From Lumnitzera littorea (taxonomy: Eukaryota; Streptophyta; Magnoliopsida; Myrtales; Combretaceae): a stretch of DNA of 64,000 bases. The position numbers and the translations under genes were made by a program. Shown one piece after another: positions 46,669 through 58,077 of the stretch. Where the stretch lies: contig JAMXBB010000004.1 of NCBI GenBank assembly GCA_024138015.1, positions 108,093,176 through 108,157,175 of the forward strand, in the 5' to 3' direction. The notes beneath the pieces are model-generated. The model worked only from the letters and a program-made list of their open reading frames with translations, was not told where the DNA came from and ran no database searches. The stretch's first letter is position 1. Each line of letters starts with the position of its first letter.

Positions 46669-47245
46669 ATGTCAGCTAACACAAGTGAAGCAAGTTCTGA
46701 TTTGTCACGGCACAATCTTACCAACTCCAAATCAATAAGTAGTAATCCCTCCCAGTAGGATAAGATGAAGTCTCGTCATTGACACAACTTAAGAAGCTCA
46801 CTAGGATGGCAGTAGAGGTACTGGATAAGGCCAGGCTCATCAACCCCATTTTAAGGGATGTATACGCATACGCCCCTTGCCCCCTCCCAAGGATTTGTTT
46901 GATGTGCTTGGGACGAGCAAGGGGCTTAGCAGTCAAGTGAATAAGAGGAAACCCTTTACCTCCAGTGGGATCCTAGGTAACTTTGTTGTTGAGACGATCC
47001 TTAGGTAGTAGATACAGTTACTGAGTAAGGATAAGCGAGTAGCCTTACTATTAGGTAGGCGCTTTGTAGTATTGAAGAAGTGCCTGGAGTTCGGGTAGTG
47101 CCTCCCTCTAAGTCGCTTCGAGAAGGAGCTCTTCAACTTCTACCATTGCAGCCCACCACAAGTCCATCCTAATGGGTGGAGGGTATTAAAGGCTTTCTAA
47201 GTGCTTTGCAAGTACCTGATGATAGCTGCTTAACCACTTTTATAT
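46669..47245 (+). pseudogene. Decayed antisense ORF with a Transposase_28-like (putative gypsy type transposon) domain
   Basis: The frame opens MSANTSEASSDLSRHNLTNS and is stopped at 46756. After frame changes, the conserved region is legible at 47101-47215: LPLSRFEKELFNFYHCSP, then QVHPNGWRVLKAF, a stop, VLCKYL. This matches the family annotated as putative gypsy type transposon (PF04195-like). It lies on the plus strand, while the polypurine tract and LTR to its left and the gag to its right read on the minus strand. Tat-lineage elements are known to carry such an additional antisense ORF between pol and the 3' LTR. The role of the protein is unknown. Many stops and shifts show that it is dead. 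Confidence 0.65.
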
Positions 47246-47249
47246 GTAG

Positions 47250-47440
47250 AAAAGTATGTTGGGGGGGGGGGAGGGGAGGTGTCATTACATAAATGACATT
47301 ATCTTTAATGACAAGCTCCCCATTTTGAATTCTTTCATGAAATATCTTTCTCAAGCTTCAGCAATCTCTAGTGGGATGATTTACTATTCTATGAAACTAA
47401 CAATATTTAAGATTTCTTATTTCATTCTCCGTAGGTTAGT
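47250..47440 (-). pseudogene. Gag fragment, zinc-knuckle part (segment 3 of an interrupted gag)
   Basis: The minus strand reads NEIRNLKYC, stop, FHRIVNHPTRDC, stop, SLRKIFHERIQNGELVI and a Pro-rich tail. This is the C-x2-H-x4-H-x4-C knuckle and LRxIFxEKI motif that ends plant Tat-like gag proteins. It continues segment 2 across the LTR at 47441-50962: just before the break that segment ends DIKLPRVECQ, the usual lead-in to the knuckle. A G-run (47261-47271) marks the junction with the antisense ORF, and no pol follows. Confidence 0.75.
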
Positions 47441-50400
47441 TGTAAACCCTACGAAATTTCGATAACCTAGAAGCGGAATTGGATGAAGGAGTCTTTCGAT
47501 AGTCCCTAAAACCATCTAAACATAATAATAAAACTTAGGTAAAATAATCAGACCCTAAGTGTTCAACCAAAACCCTCATTGAAGTAAGTCTTAAAAACTT
47601 AACTAAACGAGTAAGAAACCTAATACTTAAAAACCCTAAAATGATCATTGAACCCTAAATAAGTGATAAAAAAACCTTATTGTCACAAATAAATACTAAT
47701 AGTAAGGTTGAATTGATCAATAGAAGTGATCAATAATACTAAATGACTCAAATCTTAACTTGTAAGCTCATACACGGATCAAATTACTATAAATGAGCAC
47801 CAAACGCTAAAGGAACCCTAAGTACATATATAGGGTATTTGGAATAGCTAAAGTATAGTATCAAAGTCCAATAAACCCTAAACACATCCTAATTGTACTC
47901 AATTAGCCTAATTATGCCTAATCACCACCAATTACCCTAATCCTTAACTAACCCCATTACATCTTGATTAGCTATAAGTTGAACATGATTAATGACCAAA
48001 AGACAAACTCTTAATCCCCTTTTTAAATATCTTGTACCTTAAGAGGATAAGATCATACCCAATTTGGCAAAAAGCACACAAGGTATATGATCCCCATTTT
48101 GTACCTTGTCCTTGATTTCCCAAACAATCAAAGCTTGTCCCCTCACCCTCTCTCTTTGTCACGACCGACCACTCCCCTTTTCCACCCTCATTTTGTTTTC
48201 TCAAACCCTGAACACACTTTCAAACTCTCTCAAAAATCTAAACACACAAAACTTCCATCTTTCTTTCTCTTCTCCACCAACAACCACCGTAGCGCCAACC
48301 CATATAACTTCACCACCACCACCACTTCAAATCACCCCACACCAAGCCTAACGCCTTACATACACATTGCCCTTATTGACGACACACTCACACCCTCTTA
48401 CATACACTCAAGCTTACAGGACACAACCACAAAGGGAGGCCTTTTATACTTTACTCTGATAAGAACTTAGGTTAGGTTTTTCCTTGGTTTTATTGCAAAA
48501 TAATGTTAGATACTAATGTCTTCTTTGTTAAAACTTATTTTATAGCAACTCCATAGAGGTTCTAAGGTGTTTCAAGGAGGTCAATGAAGGTTAGTACAAG
48601 AAAAACCTCTTTTAGTAGAAGTTGTAACACAAATAGGGTAAGTAGTGTAGAGTAGTGTTAGTTTGAGTAGTGAATCATCAAATAGGATAATAAAACCCTC
48701 GTTGCCCATGCATGCTTCCCCTTATATATTCTCTCATACACATTTTCAGACACTTTTATGAAGTGATTAAGGTTTAGCTTAGTAGAAACATAGGTTACTA
48801 AAGTGGAAACACCATAAAAATCAAGTATTGCATGAAAATGGAAGTTTTGACCCTAGAAACAACTCATGGGCACCACTTTCATGAACCCACCAGATCTGGA
48901 ACTTCTTGTTTAGTAGCTTAATGACATGTTTAATTAGTGTTAAGTATGGTTTAGGATTTAATTAATCAAGCTAAGTAGGCTAAAGTATGGTTAAGACTCT
49001 AAACTAGCTTAGTTAGTGATTATAACTTAAGAATGGTGTTAATAACCCCAAGAACCATAATTAATAGATCTATAACCATATTAAAAATGGGCTAAACTTA
49101 AGTCTAATGTTAGGCTTAAGTCCAAAAAGACAAGTAGGCTCCTTAAATAGTGATCTAGACATAAAAAACCTAAAAGAACAAATTTTAGAGCCCATGTAAC
49201 TAAGTGACCAGATCTAAACCCTAGGTTAAAAGGCTTAGGAAGAATTTTTTAAAAGGCCCACAAAAATCAAAGGCCCATTCAAAACACCTACTATAAGGCC
49301 CTTAGTGATTTAGGGCCCTAAACTTAGTAAAAAGGCCCATTTGGATCTATAAGAGTATTACTAAAGCTCACTTTAAAATTTTAAAGTATTGAGCAAAAAA
49401 GCCCATTTAAAATACTTAAAAGAAGCCAAAAATTATTAAATATAAAGTCCAAAGTCAAAAACCAAACCTAAGACCTGAAACTAGGCCTAAACCCTAAAGT
49501 GACCCAACTCATCCTTTAGGCCCATGACTTTGTAGGGCCTAAACCAAAAACTTGTTGACTTATAAACTTAAAAACAACTCCACCAAATAAAAGTACATTT
49601 GAAAACAATGAAAATGACTATAAGATTTCCGAAAACGAAGAAGATATGGTCAAATTACGAAAATAACTAACTCCGGGATAGTAAGCGATAAGCTTAGTTA
49701 CTTGGTGCAAATAGAATACCTATAAAACTTAATTATCTTCTTCAGGGGACGAGGAGTTTGACTTAACATGGTACATGATTACTAGGATTGCTAAGTATCA
49801 AGGTTGAGTGAGTATACCGCCCCTACTTTACTTGTTTGTGCTTATAATTAGCAGAATACTTAATTATATCCAATAATTGAAATTATTGCATGTTAGGGCA
49901 AACAAGAAATTGTAATATCTTGAGTTGATATGAATCTTATATGCTTGCTGCATTAGAACTTAGGATCTTGGAATATCTATATATATATTGATCAGTCACC
50001 TATGAATGACTAATAAATGCTTAAACCCTAATTAAATTAGACATGCATTGCATCTTATAACATGATAATATGGACGTTAACATCATGCAATAGAACGGGG
50101 GATCATGCTTAGTTGGATCTATATTGTATTTTATGTATTGAAAATTGACATCATATGACATACTTTGTACGACATGTTCCTACCTTAACCTTTAGGAACT
50201 ACTTGGCTCTGGGGAGTGCTACCTTCTACTTGAGGTCGTGTCGTATCTACTGTTGAAAGTGATATTGATGACAAAAGACTTTGAATTGGACGTGAATACT
50301 TAGATCCTAAAGTACCGAAATACTTCATAACCCGAGCAATGGTGGGTCTTAAGACCGTGCTGTATATAGTTATCGATAGATTATATATGTTATTGCATTT

Positions 50401-50962
50401 CATATGTTTGACCATGCATTCATATGCTTGCATAATAACTTGCTTGATATTGTTTGTTATAGAGTAGGTAGGTTATTCACTAAGCAGTCGAGCTTACCCT
50501 CTTATAGTTTATTGTTGTAGCAAGACTTGTGGTTAGAGCCGAGCTACGGGATGTCCGAAGTCAACAACACCAGCTTGGGATTTTAGGATGTAAAGAAGAT
50601 GAGAGCTCGAGTGAACCCTTTATTTATTATTGGACTCTCTTGATTTTTAGTTATTAAGTATTTTTAGCTTGTTGAATAGCTTAGACTACCTATAATGATT
50701 TATCTTAGTATTGTATGACTAATTTAGGGGAAACCTAATATCCCCACTTATCTATGTTATGTTAATAATTAATTAGATAGCTTAACTTTAATTTATATGC
50801 TTTGTTATTACTTAATACTAGTTATTAGGAGAAGGTTGTTGTTGTGTAATGTCTCGTGTAGGACGTTGAAGGCCTTTGATCAAGGAGGGTATTTGATCTT
50901 GGATCTTCGTGTATTACATAGCTTTACTGCCACGACTTGATCGCCCCTTCCGGGTTGTAACA
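47441..50962 (+). mobile_element. Solo LTR (3522 bp) inserted in gag
   Basis: Begins TGTAAACCCTACGAAATTTC and ends CCTTCCGGGTTGTAACA. The flanks are ttagt (47436-47440) and ttggc (50963-50967), 3 of 5 matching with both differences transitions. The insertion is independently proven by the gag frame, which resumes on the other side. The start resembles the solo LTR at 9440 (TGTAAACC), suggesting related long-LTR families. A plus frame of 127 codons at 48087-48470 is Pro/Ser/Thr-rich with no domain and probably reflects the C-rich leader region of the LTR. Confidence 0.8.
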
Positions 50963-51720
50963 TTGGCACTCAACTCTTGGTAACTTAATATCTTCATCCT
51001 GTAGCCAACGATTAAGGATGGCATGTACATTGCTTATAGGGCATGGAAATGAAGGACCTTCTGCATCTTTCTTAGGTCTCTTACTAGCATTAAGTTCCTC
51101 ATTCTTAGTTAAGGACACAAATACTAGTTTGTTTAGCTTGCTACTTTCCTTCTGTTGCTTCGTAACAAAGTTATTTGTCCTTCGTGCATTCTCAACAAGT
51201 GTAGTGAAAGAACACATAGAGAGGTTCTCCGAGTGTACAACATACTTAGAGAACATCTCTTAGATGCATATCTTCACTAGCTCCCTTTCATAACAGATAT
51301 CTTAAATGTCTAGGGTACGTTCTCTAAAGTGCCCTATAAAATCCATCAAATCCTCTTTCGGGTTTAGTCATGTTCTTTCTATGTTTGTAATTATTAACCA
51401 TTCTTGAATGGAGAGAAATTTCTCCTAGAGAGCTTACACATAGTCCCCCATGAATCAATTGATTTCGAGAGGATGTTACACACTAGGTGTATGCTTTCTC
51501 TATCAATGACTTAGAGAACTCTATAAGCTTTAGATCATCATCAAGTCCATAAGGCTCCAAATTTTCAATAAATTTTAGTAAGTGTTCCTTGGTACTTCCC
51601 TTCTTACCATTGAATAGTATGAATTTAGGACTCACATAGTCCTTAAGGTATAGGTTTGCTGCGATGCGATGCATTGATGATAAGGGAGTTTCAGCGTTGG
51701 TACTCTTATAGATGACTTAG
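50963..51720 (-). pseudogene. Gag fragment, central part (segment 2)
   Basis: The minus strand carries MHRIAANLYLKDYVSPKFI, FNGKKGSTKEHLLKFIENL and LIEFSKSLIEKAYT (51483-51674), the N-terminal half of a Retrotrans_gag domain. After frameshifts come VENARRTNNFV and a Lys-rich linker, then PCPISNVHAILNRWLQDED and IKLPRVECQ (50963-51256). These match the order in plant Tat-like gag. The left edge is cut by the LTR at 47441-50962, the right by the LTR at 51721-52660. The core between the two blocks is badly shifted. Confidence 0.8.
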
Positions 51721-52660
51721 TGATACGGATTTCGTGGATGAACACACGGGCTTAATATCACATGCAACTAAAAGAGTGGGTTCGGGTCATGAGATGGCTC
51801 GAAAAGTAAATGATAGTTGAGGATGAATAGGGGTTCCCGTATATTGATGATGTATATGACACACTAACGCCTCACATGAGCTCGAGTCACACTTGATATG
51901 ATACAAAAGTATGGTTGGAGGTCACTTACTACTAGTTCACGCTTAATGGGCTAAATAAGAGTAGCTCAAGAGTAAGCAAAAAGACACTTAGCTTAAGAGG
52001 GAGTAAAAGTTTAATGTATTCTCCATATGATTTATTATATGGCTACTCCAATATGCAAGTATTTATAGTACCCAGTTAGGATAAGTCCTAAATTACAGAA
52101 AATTACAGAAATGGATCCCTATTTGCTAAATAAAAAGAGAATAATTTATAGGAGAAGCATGAAATTGTGCAAGAGAATATTGTTTGTTAGAAAGGATAGT
52201 ACAGATGTTAGAAAGGACAACACATGTGCGTTTTACTCGGTTTGTGGTCCCAATAACACTGTAAGTCAAGTAGGGGTAGGTCTTTAATCAGGTCTGGTCA
52301 GCATCAACAGTTCGGTAACTCTGATTGTTGGGGCTGGACAAGGGTTGGCTTAGGGACTACTTACATTCGGGTCGGCCTTGGGTGGTTGACTCCTGACGAT
52401 TGTTAACTCGGCCTCGGCATTACAAAGATGACTGTTTTCCTAATTTAGTGCTTGGACTGGGGTGTTACGAAGGGGTTGGCTCTACATGTTGGTTGATCAC
52501 CTTGGCAACTTCTTGGATAGTGTGGAAAGCAAAGTAGCTCGGTAGATCGGATTGGGGTAAACATTACTCTTAGACGTTTAACTCACTTCGGATAGCTTGG
52601 TGAATCATTTAAGAAAGCCCTCGGGATTGGGAGCAAGTGATTGGTCCTTGATCCCTATCA
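51721..52660 (-). mobile_element. Solo LTR (940 bp), TSD CTTAG, inserted in gag
   Basis: The ends are TGATACGG and CCTATCA, an inverted TGATA/TATCA pair, and cttag occurs on both sides (51716-51720 and 52661-52665). On the minus strand a TATA box CTATAAATACTT lies near 52060, so the LTR most likely reads on that strand. It interrupts the gag frame between its N-terminal and central parts. No second LTR or coding domain accompanies it. Family unknown. Confidence 0.85.
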
Positions 52661-52665
52661 CTTAG

Positions 52666-53284
52666 TTTGTATTTCCTTCATATAAACATCTAAGTCTCCA
52701 TCTGTTATAAAGGAAATCCTTAAGGTAGAGGTTGTAGACACAGGTGGTAGAGCGGTAACAACATTAGGATGGGAAGTAGATCTACCCTAAGTTGGGATGG
52801 TAAGATTGGATGGAAGAGCGAGTACATGTGAGGATGAAGAGCTACCTATCTAGAATCTTATATTCCCTGTTGCAAGGGTTAATTATTGTGCAAGTTTTTA
52901 GGGGGGAGGGGGGGTGTTGTTTCGCCATCTCCTCCTTAATGGAAATCTTCCTCAATAGCTGGAGGATTAGTTAGTTGAGTTGAGGTAGTAGCACTTGATT
53001 GTGCATTAACTATAGGATTATATAAAGCCATACCTTATTACACAGTAGCAGTGGTATCCATCTTAGTAAGCATGGGTTAGAACATAGCCATGAACTGGCT
53101 TAAAGTCCTCGTGGCTTCCCTCATTGTCTATATAGGATCTAAAGGAGCCTCAGGCGCTAAATAGTCCTGACTAGTGTTCTTAGGTTATGGGAGTAGGTTA
53201 TACTTAGTAAGCTCAATATTAGTGTTAAGCTCTTAGGATGTGATAGCAAACGTGGTGGTTGTTCTCTTCTTAGGAGGTGGTATG
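52666..53284 (-). pseudogene. Gag fragment, N-terminal part (segment 1)
   Basis: Read from the right edge the minus strand gives PPPKKRTTTTFAITS, then NTNIELTKYNLLP, APEAPLDPI and a block with TRTLSQFMAMF and PMLTKMDTT, then a Pro-rich stretch (G-runs at 52900-52916). This is a typical N-terminal, poorly structured gag region beginning M-PPRR-like; here the start codon reads ATA. The LTR at 53285-56391 landed exactly at this start, separating gag from the primer-binding site at 56412. Several stops. Confidence 0.7.
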
Positions 53285-56200
53285 TGTCACGCCCCGAAGC
53301 GGCAGAGTCGTAACAGCCCCCGCCGTGTAAACCATCCTAAGATAGAAGTTGGCCTTACAACCGCTATCTTAGACTTGATCCACACAAGGCGTCTACGACT
53401 AACCCGCTTTGAAGTAGACAATTTGTAAATTAAACAAATCATTTACCTAAAAAAAAAAGTGAGGAAATATATATATATATTATAATTCAGTTATTGCAGT
53501 TTAAGTTTACAATATTCCTCTATAATATATCTCCTAGTTATTACATCATTCGGAAATGAAAAATAATTCTAAAGTAAAAACTTAGACCTTAAAATATATG
53601 TTTATTCTTCAATGTTTTTCCTCACTCCCCAGGATCCAGCAGTTGCTAGCTTCTGAGTAATTGGTTGCCGCTTCTTAGCCAGCACCTACACGACGTCTAT
53701 AGGGATGTGAGCAACCACAGCTCAGTAAGTAGGGACGGAGGACTTAAAACTACACCATACACACAACAAGGTTTTCAAGCACTTATTAAGTGCAATGCAT
53801 GTGCAAGCAAATGCCATCGCACGATGTTGTCCAGCCCGTCGTGAGATTAGAGAAATTGCGCCTGCTCTAATCCGAGTTGAGGAGTTGCCGTTAATGCAAC
53901 AGCTCACGACCAAACCCAAGCTTGTGTAATGGAGACCTTGCTCCTCCTACGACTACCTTTGAACCACTGCCTTCACCCTTGCCGCGACCTCCTCTCCTAT
54001 CACATAGTTCGACTGAGGATGAAGAAGGAACCATTTTGCAATCCTGCGCTATCCCTTCCGAAGGGGTCGGTATTTGGCCGGAGAGTCCTAAATCCCCTAA
54101 CGGGTTGCCATGCATGTTCAATTATGATTACTGGTCGTATATTTGATTAAGTTCAATTTAGGGTGATCAATCATTACATACAATTCATACAACATGTGCC
54201 AAAGCAACAAACAGAATCATAGCATCACTCATAATCAAGCACATGCACACATTCAACTATCTAACAAGCACAACCAAGCATAATCTTAAGCCTCCAAAAT
54301 ACAGCATCGTATTAATCTCAACTTACCTCGACTCCTCACTCACTCACTCGAGGTCCGATTTGCTCAGGTCATCGCCGATCATCCCTATAACACGAACGTG
54401 GTTTCAGCTTTTCGTATAAATACTATAAGTTCGTTTTATTCTACAACGCTTATTGTTAGGTTTTGTTTAAGGTTAAATATGCCTAATTATCTAGGTATTA
54501 AGTCTTTTACACTTATTCTAGGTTTGGGGTTAGGTTTAGATTCGGTTTTCTCATCGATTTCTAAATTAGGTTTTAGTTTGATTTCTAAGTAATATTTTAG
54601 ATTTCAATCCTAAAAATCCGTTTCAACCCATAATGTGAAATTAATCACATTACTTCCCGATCTCCTAAATACCATTATTACCCCTAGTTAGTATTTATTT
54701 TACCCGGTACACCTAAATCCATATTAGTGTACCAAATTCACTACTAATGTGAGAAATTTTTATATTTTTCATATAATTACATAAATTCCAGTTTCCTATC
54801 AGATTTATCATATATTTTTATTATTCTCATAATATCAATTTTTATTTTAATATTTTCTATTTAGTATATTTCCAAAAATTACATATTATGCATTATTGCC
54901 TATTATGTACATAATGCACTTCTAATATTTCTATTACCCTAATTACCATCTCTAAACACCAATTATTATTTCAAAATGTCTAAATCTATCCTAAATCAAA
55001 TTTTACTCCAAATTTCCCTAATTTACAAAATTAACTATTTTTTCCTATTACTCATTTATTACATAATTAACCTAATAATTACATCTAACACCCTAAATGC
55101 TATAAGTATCATACTCCATCAGATCTTAACACCCTAAAACATCTACTTATTCACTAAGTCAGAAATTAATAATTTAATTACTTAATTAATCCTAAATTAC
55201 CCATTTTATGCCTCATTTTAGGACCTAAAAATTATCTAAAAATTTCGAAAATTAATTTTTGGAAAAGGGATTCATAGCACTGTTCTATATCATCTGAGTA
55301 ATCTACACAAAAATTTTGGGCTTGAAACTACACTCCTAAGGTCATTTATTTCTAAACCGAAATGTGCTCGGTTTTGCACGATTTCTTAGGGGCCATATAT
55401 TACGGGATATAATTTCATCAAAATAATATTTTTCCTACAAACTACATACAATAAAACCTCATAATAACAAGTTTCATAATTTTTTGGGCAAAATAACTAA
55501 TTTTACAAAATTATACAAGAATTGGGCTGGAATTTGGACTCACCAGTTCAGGTGGCTCCGGCCACTGTGGGCCGCTGTGGCCTTGTCGGCCGGCCTGGGC
55601 GCTGCCACTACCGTGTGGTGGTGGTGGCCGTCCACTCCCAGCTCCTCGTTTGGTGTGGGTTCCCTTTAAAACCCCTAACTGCACAGTTTTTCTTATTTTT
55701 TTTTTATTTTCTGGATTTTCTCTCGAATTTTCGACTCTCCCTAATTTTCTCTGATTTCTAACTATCCAAATAAGTTCCTGGATTTTTCTTGCTATTTATA
55801 GACGTTTTTTGTAATTATTATGCATTAATTTGACAAGATTTTGTCAACTTTCCTTGATTTTTGACTTTTTGTTTGTCCAATTCTTATTGGATAATTTTTC
55901 TTTTTCTGATTTGAACCTGCCACGACCTTATCTTGCTTCAGTTATCCACTTCTGATTTTTTTCTAATTTTTCTATAATTATTTTGTATTTTTCTTTAATT
56001 ATTTACTTAATTTTCAGCCTATTTCACTAATTACGCGTATTTTTATCTACACGTAAATACATGTAAGGTGCACGTGAACATTCCTAAATATTATTTTGGT
56101 CATTCTAAAATTTTTAGTATACATATAATCTATCTCTAATAATTTATTAGTTATTATATTACACTTTTTGCCTTTTTGATAATTAGCAGTTATTATGCTT

Positions 56201-56391
56201 AAAATTTGAAAATTTTATAGTCTCCTATTTTACTACTTATTTTCTTAAATTTAAGTTTACAGGGTCATTTTTATTGGTATCTTGTTAAATAGTTTATAAT
56301 TTGGGTTTGATCGGATCTTTTAACCGATCGCCCTAAACCTTGAGTTCTAAGTTCAATCCTACGGTTACTTGGCTGAACTTTGGGGCTTACA
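53285..56391 (-). mobile_element. Solo LTR (3107 bp), TSD GTATG (copy C)
   Basis: On the plus strand it runs from TGTCACGCCCCGAAGC to TGGGGCTTACA, flanked by gtatg on both sides (53280-53284 and 56392-56396). It is the reverse complement of the same family as copies A and B (start TGTAAGCCCC, end GTGACA). It separates the primer-binding site and 5' LTR of a Tat-like element from the start of its gag, so it is younger than that element. The GC-rich patch at 55540-55660 (ggccgctgtggcc, tggtggtggccg) is the LTR leader region. Frames at 53722-54150 and 55484-55761 fall in conserved LTR blocks and are not genes. Confidence 0.9.
53845..53872 (-). repeat. Conserved stem-loop of the LTR family (copy C)
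   Basis: GATTAGAG, loop AAATTGCGCCTG, CTCTAATC. Confidence 0.85.
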
Positions 56392-56411
56392 GTATGCCTC
56401 TATAATATCTT

Positions 56412-56428
56412 CCCCAATGGAGTTGCTA
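56412..56428 (-). other. Primer-binding-like motif of the Tat-like element
   Basis: The minus strand reads TAGCAACTCCATTGGGG, three bases inside the LTR at 56432. It matches the motif of the nested element at 31632-31648 in 15 of 17 positions. Confidence 0.65.
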
Positions 56429-56431
56429 AAA

Positions 56432-57107
56432 TGTAGATGTAAGGTTTGATTAGAGTAGTCATATATATGTTGTGTGAGTGATGCACTATATGTGGCTTAA
56501 GGAAAGTGAAGCAAGAAAGACACCTAATGGGATGATTAGGCAAGAATGAGGTAGGGAAGAGGAATAGGCAATCTTAGTGTCTCAAATGCACAAGTGACAA
56601 ACAAGGCAACCTTAAGGGATCTTAGGCATTTACCTTGTAGCTTAAGCGAATGGGATTAGTTCTTTACACGAATCGCTTGTTTAATCTTAGAGAGCAGAGG
56701 TTTTGCAAAGCAATATTGTTTCTTAATTCTCTTTAAGAGTTACAAATGAGGAGGATAGGTTAAGTATTTATAGGCTCTTGGGTAAGATAGCATCCATTTG
56801 ATGATCTAGATGATCATTGGATGAAATGAAGTTTGCTCAATTCATAGTTATCATAAATGAGTTAGCTGATGGGCCCAAGGCTAATAGTCTTCCTCATGAG
56901 TGCATAAACTTACTTGAGAAAGGTTGTAGGCAGATGAATTAGTCTAACAATCCCTGTTCCAAGCCCACTCAGCTAATTCTCCCTAAATCATCCAAAATGT
57001 AAACCAGACTCCTTAAGCCCGTCACTTAATCCAAGGAGTTAAGTTTAAATAAATAATGGGTTGACGCCAATAATTAATATGATAATTTTCAACCCTTTAC
57101 ACTAACA
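56432..57107 (-). mobile_element. 5' LTR of the Tat-like element (676 bp)
   Basis: On the minus strand it begins TGTTAGTGTAAAGGG and ends ACATCTACA, followed by the primer-binding-like motif and, beyond an inserted solo LTR, by gag. A TATA box CCTATAAATACTT lies near 56770-56780. No matching 3' LTR is visible: the LTR at 45402-45862 has the same architecture but a different sequence, so the left end of this element was probably lost. Confidence 0.75.
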
Positions 57108-57109
57108 TT

Positions 57110-57111
<2 letters not shown>

Positions 57112-57141
<30 letters not shown>
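57112..57141. repeat. (CT)n microsatellite
   Basis: Fifteen perfect CT units, four bases beyond the LTR end. Confidence 0.95.
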
Positions 57142-57145
<4 letters not shown>

Positions 57146-57374
57146 GTGAGATAGAGAGATTGTGATGTAGGAGAAAGTATTTACGTTGGTGAACACAGTA
57201 TTAGTGAATGGAGAAGACAGCAAATTGTGATGCCCATCTTAAAGTTATTTTGTTGTGATCATGTTTAGAATGGCAAGAGGCTTAACCTTTTACAAAATGT
57301 TCCATGCATACCATGATCATTTCATGAAAAATGTTTTAAGTTTTTATTCTTAATGAATGTTCTTCAGTGTTGAA

Positions 57375-58069
57375 TAAAGGTGAGCACCATTTGATTTGAT
57401 TCGATTTTCCCTTTAAACTAACTAAACCATGAAAATATAATTCATTTTTTTTTTCTTTTATATTTTTGAACCAAACCTTACAATTCTGTTTTTTTTTTTT
57501 TTTTTCAAACCATGAAATTTCAGTTTGGTTTGTAAATTGAATTGTATCTTTTAGTTTAAGAAAGTATATTTGTATCATACGTAATCTCATATGAAAATAT
57601 TGAATTTATTTAATAATAGTAAGTATACATGTCATAATAGAGGTTAATAAAATTAATACTCATGTAAGTGAAAATTTTCAAATACTTATTAATAACTAAT
57701 TTTATTCAAAAAATGAAATATGGTATAAATTTTAAGTATATATATATTTATATATATAATTTTAGCAAATACAAGTTTAATACATATACATTTTAATAAA
57801 TGTAAATAAAAAATTCTTTTAAGTGTTTTATTATAACAAAATAAATTATTTAATTGTAAGTAAAATATTACTATATTTTTTTTTTCAAAAAATGATTTAG
57901 TTTGGTTTTACAAATTGGTTCGATATATCCTTTCAAATCAACAATAAATTTTTAATTTGCTTTAGATTGAAATTTTTTTAAACCAAATTGTAAGAAAAAT
58001 CATATTTTCTATTTGGTTTAGTTTGATTTATGGATTGATTCGATTTGATACATTTTTTGCCTACGCTTA
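57375..58069. mobile_element. hAT-like non-autonomous element, copy 2 (inverted relative to copy 1)
   Basis: The left end TAAAGGTGAGCACCATTTGATT pairs with the right end (read inward TAAGCGTAGGCAAAAAATG). The flanks are gtgttgaa (57367-57374) and gtgttaat (58070-58077), 6 of 8 matching. The GGTGAGCA end and the 8-bp target duplication suit hAT. The interior is the reverse complement of 5398-6061 in several blocks (CTCATATGAAAATATTGAATTT near 57586, CTTATTAATAACTAATTTTATTC near 57684). No coding capacity. Confidence 0.7.
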
Positions 58070-58077
58070 GTGTTAAT

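Noticed and set aside
48087..48470. 127-codon plus-strand frame as a gene
   Set aside because: It lies inside the solo LTR at 47441-50962, is Pro/Ser/Thr/His-rich low complexity, overlaps a second equally open frame, and shows no domain.
53722..54150. Several overlapping open frames on both strands
   Set aside because: They fall in the conserved GC-richer block of the solo LTR at 53285-56391 and are matched at the equivalent place in other copies.
55484..55761. Trp/Gly/Val-rich plus frames
   Set aside because: Products of the GC-rich leader region of the same LTR; no domain and no support from other copies.
45402..57107. A single full-length Tat-like element with LTRs at both ends
   Set aside because: The two terminal LTRs share a similar layout but not sequence and differ in length (461 and 676 bp), so they cannot be the paired LTRs of one insertion.
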